Assembly (NCBI RefSeq): GCF_900142325.1
Contig: NZ_FRAM01000001.1
Coordinates: 1,364,001 to 1,428,000, forward strand
Length of the DNA: 64,000 bases
Direction of reading: 5' to 3'
Origin: Epilithonimonas mollis
GTDB lineage: Bacteria; Bacteroidota; Bacteroidia; Flavobacteriales; Weeksellaceae
Within the stretch, counting starts at the first letter, position 1; each line of letters begins with the position of its first letter. Both the position numbers and the translations under genes were made by a program. A model generated the notes under the pieces. That model ran no database searches. It was not told the origin of the DNA and saw only the letters and a program-made list of their open reading frames with translations. Positions 60,112 to 64,000 of this stretch are shown here, piece after piece.

Positions 60112-60139
60112 AAATTCCGCAAAACCTGCGGAATTTTTT
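60112..60139. terminator. Terminator after the SPOR gene
   Basis: AAATTCCGCA / TGCGGAATTT with AAACC loop and T-run; also overlaps the end of the convergent gene at 60138. Confidence 0.88.
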
Positions 60140-61418
60140 ATTGATAAAAAGCTTGCAAAAACTGATAAAACTCCGCCAGTCTGTAAAAATTACTGAAGGC
60201 TAAATACACTGTCATCAATAATAACATTCCATAAAAAAGGCTCAAAACAGTCGTTTTTTTCCTATAACTAAAGAACAGCCAGCCCAGCAAAAGCGGATAA
60301 ACAAACACAAAGTGACCGCCGTAGATGTAGGATGTATGCAGCCCAAATTTCAGAATACAATGAATCAGAATATCTACTGAAAATGAAATCACAAGAATCC
60401 ATACCAGTTTGTTTTTATAATTTCTGAAAATACCCCATCCGATCATTAACAAAAGAACCGCAATGAACAGATATGGAAACACGGATGAATAAACATCCAT
60501 AAAGAGTGCTTTGAAGAAAAAAGTCTTGTCTTTGTTGTGATAATCCCGGATTTCGTAGCCGGAAAATAAAACATTACCCCCGACAAACCATGAACAGATC
60601 ATATCCCAAAGCGGTGTTACCTTCTGAGTGGAAAATTTATCATATTGTTCTTCGGTTTTGTGAAGAAAATTCTGAAAATTAAAATCAAGCCTCACTAGAA
60701 AAAGAAAAATAAAAATGCCTGCAGACACTGTAATTTTAGAAACAGCCATTCCAATCCTTTTCCACTTCCAGAAAATGTTTTTTTCGAATAAAAACGGAAT
60801 ATAAACTTTAACAATATTCGTAATGGTCAATCCGCCTATGACAACAGATCCTAAAATTGTTGCTCCAAATGAAACAGGTTTACCTTCCTGAATTTTCCTC
60901 GCGGAATAATAATTAAATACCGACAGAAACAACAAAGTATAAGTATAAGTTTCGGGTGTAAAACTCAGTAAAATATTGGTTACAAACAATCCGTAAAAAG
61001 CAAGAATCAAAAGACTGATTTTTAACGGAAGTTGGATAATGTTATTCAGGTATTTAAAAATCTGGACATTAGCCAGAGAAATGACAACTGTAGAAAACAA
61101 AGCCAGAACCAGCCGGAAAACTGAATCATAACGATTCCCGGAAATCCACAATGCAAAATCCCTGATACATCCGAAAAAATAATTGGCCAATGGATGCCTC
61201 TCAAAACCACCGCCAGTCTGGACAATTGCCCTGTTATCAAAACTGAAATAAGCGTCCCACGGAATTCTATTGTCATATACAATGCGGAAATTATCGGCTA
61301 TGAACCAGGCATTCGCACCATAAATCATAACAAAAAAGAGGAAGATCAAAAATTCTTTTTTAGTTGATGGAAAAACGGCTTTCAGAATAGAAAGGAATTT
61401 ATTTATGAGTTTTTTCAA
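60138..61418 (-). CDS. Polytopic membrane protein, DUF6080-like
   Basis: 426 residues, about 11 hydrophobic helices. Starts with a charged cytoplasmic tail and IFLFFVMIYGANAWFIADNF, then RAIVQTGGGFERHPLANYFFG, then repeated long helices and aromatic loops. The early HPLANYFF element after an Asp-rich loop (WDAYFSFDN) recalls GT-C glycosyltransferases, which have catalytic acids in the first periplasmic loop followed by HP motifs. DUF6080 is the name from memory. Function not assigned. Isolated gene. Confidence 0.7.
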   Translation of the reverse strand: MKKLINKFLSILKAVFPSTKKEFLIFLFFVMIYGANAWFIADNFRIVYDNRIPWDAYFSFDNRAIVQTGGGFERHPLANYFFGCIRDFALWISGNRYDSVFRLVLALFSTVVISLANVQIFKYLNNIIQLPLKISLLILAFYGLFVTNILLSFTPETYTYTLLFLSVFNYYSARKIQEGKPVSFGATILGSVVIGGLTITNIVKVYIPFLFEKNIFWKWKRIGMAVSKITVSAGIFIFLFLVRLDFNFQNFLHKTEEQYDKFSTQKVTPLWDMICSWFVGGNVLFSGYEIRDYHNKDKTFFFKALFMDVYSSVFPYLFIAVLLLMIGWGIFRNYKNKLVWILVISFSVDILIHCILKFGLHTSYIYGGHFVFVYPLLLGWLFFSYRKKTTVLSLFYGMLLLMTVYLAFSNFYRLAEFYQFLQAFYQ

Positions 61419-61456
61419 TCCGGATATTTTTGCAAAAATAAAGAAGTTTTACCAAC

Positions 61457-62992
61457 TCACGAACTACACGATAACTGACTGCAACCAGTCTGATTATCAT
61501 ATTTGGAATGTCTTTTTTTATTAAATTCCGGGAAGCGATTCTCATAAGGATCTTGCAACGCTTCTTTCAGCTTAAAAAACAATTCATAATCACCATTTTC
61601 CGCATCTTGAATCGATTCGAATAACAGATAATTTCTGAGAATGAATTTCGGATTTGTTTTTGACATCAAAGCCAAAGATTCTTTTTCCGTAATTTTATTT
61701 TTAAGTTTTCTTTCTTGATATTTTTCGATAAAATTAGAGAGTCTTTTTAATTCATTTTCATTCAGGCTTCGGTAAAAAGAATTGGAGAAATCTTCGGTTT
61801 TAATTTCAGAAGTAGGCTTTTCAAGATTTTGAAAAAACAAAGTATAGTCCAAATTCAAATCCTGCATAAGCTGCTGCCATTCGGTAAAAAATCGTTCATC
61901 TTCCGGTAAAACCTCATCAAAACCAAATTTCTTAGCTAGCATTTCATCATGTGCTGTCCAGAATTGTTTTCCATAATTATCTAAGATTTTTTCTAAAGCA
62001 TCCGCATCATTAATCAGAGGAAAAATGGCGTTAGCCAACATTGCCAAATTCCAATGTGAAATTTGACCCTGCTTACCGAAAGCATATCGTTTTCCTGGCA
62101 AATCCGTCGTGTTGGGTGTAAATTCCAGATTGTAGCCGTCCATCATAGAAAACGGACCATAGTCAATCGTCAGTCCCAAGACTGACATATTATCAGTATT
62201 CATAACACCATGAACAAAGCCTACACGATACCAGTCGATGATCATTTTCAAAGTTCTGTTACAAATCGCCTGGAACCAGTCAATGTATTTATCCGGATTA
62301 TTTTCGGAATTGATGTCCTGATAAAAATTCTCAATTGTATAATCAGCTAATTGCTTCAATAAATCAGTTTGATGTCTTGCCGACAGCAATTCAAAATGTC
62401 CAAATCTGAGGAATGATTCAGCCGTTCTAACTACAACTGCGCCCTGCTCTTTCTGCGGATTTCCGGAATATTGAATATCACGAATGACATCTTCTCCGGT
62501 TTTTGAAAGACTCAATGCTCTCGTTGTCGGAACTCTCAAATGAAACATGGCTTCGCTCATCAGATATTCCCTGATAGAAGAACGCAGGACTGCTCTTCCG
62601 TCTGCGTGTCTGGAATATGGCGTTGCGCCGGCTCCCTTCCATTGGATTTCGGTTTGATGATTTTCATTAATAATTTCGCCGGCATAGATTGCTCTTCCAT
62701 CGCCCAACTGCCCTGCCCAATTTCCAAACTGATGGCCAGCATAAGCTGTCGCATAAGTCCTGACATTTTCAGGAAGATTTTGGGCAGCAAGAAAACCCTC
62801 ATCATTTTCTAACATCCCCAATCCTATTCCATCTGATAATTTTTGATTGAAATCAATCAACTCCGTTTTATCAAAATCAGCAGGCTTAACAGTACAAAAC
62901 AAAATATCCGGTGTTTGTCTCTGCATCGTATTTCCAGATAAATCTCCGGGAAATTTCTGAATGAAGTTTTGGGTAATCTTTTTTATATTCAT
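61457..62992 (-). CDS. selO: SelO/YdiU protein adenylyltransferase (pseudokinase AMPylator)
   Basis: 511 residues. SelO pseudokinases bind ATP upside-down and transfer AMP to Ser/Thr/Tyr of target proteins in redox stress. Evident: TYATAYAGHQFGNWAGQLGDGRA, QWKGAGATPYSRHADGRAVLRS, VHGVMNTDNMSVLGLTIDYGPF (metal-binding Asn/Asp), and the C-terminal SQLSCSS where other members have selenocysteine or cysteine two residues from the end. GCSQLSCSS keeps two cysteines that may form the regulatory disulphide. Confidence 0.94.
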   Translation of the reverse strand: MNIKKITQNFIQKFPGDLSGNTMQRQTPDILFCTVKPADFDKTELIDFNQKLSDGIGLGMLENDEGFLAAQNLPENVRTYATAYAGHQFGNWAGQLGDGRAIYAGEIINENHQTEIQWKGAGATPYSRHADGRAVLRSSIREYLMSEAMFHLRVPTTRALSLSKTGEDVIRDIQYSGNPQKEQGAVVVRTAESFLRFGHFELLSARHQTDLLKQLADYTIENFYQDINSENNPDKYIDWFQAICNRTLKMIIDWYRVGFVHGVMNTDNMSVLGLTIDYGPFSMMDGYNLEFTPNTTDLPGKRYAFGKQGQISHWNLAMLANAIFPLINDADALEKILDNYGKQFWTAHDEMLAKKFGFDEVLPEDERFFTEWQQLMQDLNLDYTLFFQNLEKPTSEIKTEDFSNSFYRSLNENELKRLSNFIEKYQERKLKNKITEKESLALMSKTNPKFILRNYLLFESIQDAENGDYELFFKLKEALQDPYENRFPEFNKKRHSKYDNQTGCSQLSCSS

Positions 62993-62996
62993 AATT

Positions 62997-63032
62997 AAAA
63001 ATCCCGTTTCGTTTGTAGGCGAGACGGGACTA
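62997..63032 (-). terminator. Terminator of the PBP1A gene
   Basis: Minus-strand TCCCGTCTCG / CGAAACGGGA stem (one wobble) followed by a five-T run, 4 bp after the stop. Confidence 0.8.
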
Positions 63033-63035
63033 TTT

Positions 63036-64000
63036 TTATTTATTAAAATCTATATCATCCGTAGAATTAATAGCTTCATTAGAATGATCTTCTTTTTTAA
63101 CCGTTTTGTCCGGTACCTCTTTTACGGGGTTTTTGAGCTCATCAATGGTCTGCAAACCACCATCATCACCATAGCCTCCTCTGAGATTGGTGAGGTCTGA
63201 GCAGCTTCCTGTCCAGTTGGTCGGTTTAATGAACTTTTCCTCAGGTTTTATATTGAGAGCTTTGTCTGCAAAAACCTTTTTCATATATATTGCCCATATC
63301 GGAAGACCCATTTTCGAACCCTGTCCTTCGCCAGTGCTATAGAAGTGGGTTGCTCTGTCTTCCCAGCCGACCCAAACGCCAGTTGCCAGTTTAGGAACAA
63401 TTCCCATAAACCAACCATCTGAATTTTTCTGTGTGGTTCCGGTTTTTCCTGCGATCTCGACACTTGCCGGGATGCCTTGTCTTCTTAATTCGCCCGAAGC
63501 CGTCCCGAATTCTGTCACACCTTTCATCAGGTCAATCATTGTGTAAGCATACATTTCGTTCATCACTTCTTTCACCACAGGCTTTACCTCTTTGATTACC
63601 CGTCCGTTGGCATCTTCAATCCTCCAGATCATTTCCGGTTTGGTATAATTCCCGAAGTTGGCAAATGTACTGTATGCACCAAGCATTTCATAGATTGTGA
63701 TATCGGAAGTCCCTAATGCCATGGGCAAATAAGTATCTATTGGATCTGTAACGCCCAAATCTCTTGCCAGCTGGATTACATTTTTAGTTCCTGCTTTTTC
63801 CGCAAGGCGCAATGCTACAGGGTTTTGTGAGTGTGCTAATGCTTGTTTTAATGTCAGCATTCCACCTCTTCCAGGAACTCTGTAGTTGCCATTGACAAAT
63901 GTGGCATTGGAAACTGTAGTACAAGGCGTCATCCCCAGATGCATAATTGCAGTTGCATATACGAATGGCTTGAAGGTAGAACCTACCTGGCGTTTTCCCT
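63036..64000 (-). CDS. Penicillin-binding protein 1A family, C-terminal part (5' end outside window)
   Basis: The minus-strand frame is open to the right edge; 321 residues of the C-terminal transpeptidase domain are present. Active-site STFK is in RQVGSTFKPFVYATAI at the very edge, SQN in ALAHSQNPVALRL and KTGT in IAGKTGTTQKNSDGWFMG, as in class A PBPs. It makes and cross-links peptidoglycan; the glycosyltransferase domain must lie beyond 64000. The tail (KEVPDKTVKKEDHSNEAIN) is charged and variable. The methionine at 63944 is internal. Confidence 0.92.
   Translation of the reverse strand, partial: GKRQVGSTFKPFVYATAIMHLGMTPCTTVSNATFVNGNYRVPGRGGMLTLKQALAHSQNPVALRLAEKAGTKNVIQLARDLGVTDPIDTYLPMALGTSDITIYEMLGAYSTFANFGNYTKPEMIWRIEDANGRVIKEVKPVVKEVMNEMYAYTMIDLMKGVTEFGTASGELRRQGIPASVEIAGKTGTTQKNSDGWFMGIVPKLATGVWVGWEDRATHFYSTGEGQGSKMGLPIWAIYMKKVFADKALNIKPEEKFIKPTNWTGSCSDLTNLRGGYGDDGGLQTIDELKNPVKEVPDKTVKKEDHSNEAINSTDDIDFNK

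Overview
The window is an AT-rich, densely packed chromosomal segment of a Bacteroidota (Flavobacteriia) bacterium. The best match from memory is the Chryseobacterium/Epilithonimonas group of the Weeksellaceae. Support comes from promoters of the Bacteroidota type (TTTG, about 19 bp, TAnnTTTG), a complete alternative complex III operon, an S46 dipeptidyl peptidase, DUF4421, DUF3667, DUF6122 and DUF885 proteins, GH3-like and SelO genes, and an OmpA with thrombospondin type-3 repeats. There is no prophage, insertion sequence or CRISPR array. Most of the window looks like core genome, with small accessory or decaying patches.

Layout. 1-5001: the end of feoB with its small Cys-rich partner, a DUF4421 protein, glmM, an 82-bp tandem-repeat block, an MFS exporter and an SMR exporter. 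5197-12418: GH3-like enzyme, rplU-rpmA, a YebC/PmpR protein, an OmpA-family protein, smpB and an ABC-F ATPase. 12537-18277 (minus): the elongasome operon mreB-mreC-mreD-PBP2-rodA. 18537-22713: haem genes hemA-hemC-hemD-hemE. 22761-31847: single genes for stress, transport and proteolysis (CBS protein, YkgJ-like protein, group III truncated haemoglobin, AlkD-like protein, CPA1 antiporter, HflX, OsmC, META lipoprotein, DPP7-type peptidase). 31893-37743: AhpD-like protein, Ca2+/H+ exchanger, GNAT, a frameshifted GyrI-like gene, a decayed gene remnant, bcp and nth back to back, and a DUF885 lipoprotein. 37964-42255: an acidic protein of unknown function, a TonB-like/ExbB/TonB-like set with no recognisable ExbD, and folC. 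42297-44022: three tRNA-Val genes around two accessory genes. 44211-50897: VanZ, two glycosyltransferases, sufE, pepT, HMG-CoA lyase, a cysteine-less OsmC homologue, a DUF59/SufT-like protein and a 3'-5' exonuclease. 50973-59396 (minus): actABCDEF. 59583-64000: SPOR protein, a large membrane protein, SelO, and the 3' part of a class A penicillin-binding protein.

How the genes work together. The mre/PBP2/rodA operon builds the lateral wall, and the partial PBP1A at the right edge is also a wall synthase. The hem genes supply tetrapyrrole precursors used by the multihaem alternative complex III. FeoB and SufE connect to iron and Fe-S supply. Bcp, the first OsmC, the AhpD-like protein, the truncated haemoglobin and Nth form a scattered oxidative/nitrosative defence set. 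The ExbB locus is the most unusual gene cluster: the slot directly after exbB, where exbD is normally found, holds a second TonB-like protein.

The most interesting non-coding signal is a family of about 100-bp intergenic elements (five copies). Their outer arms are conserved while the terminal stem changes in a compensatory way (GCAGC/GCTGC versus GCGCC/GGCGC) and the inner hairpin differs in sequence but still pairs. Several genes have the promoter -7 box ending only 4-5 nt before the start codon, which suggests leaderless mRNAs. All names rest on motif recognition by eye; no database search was possible.
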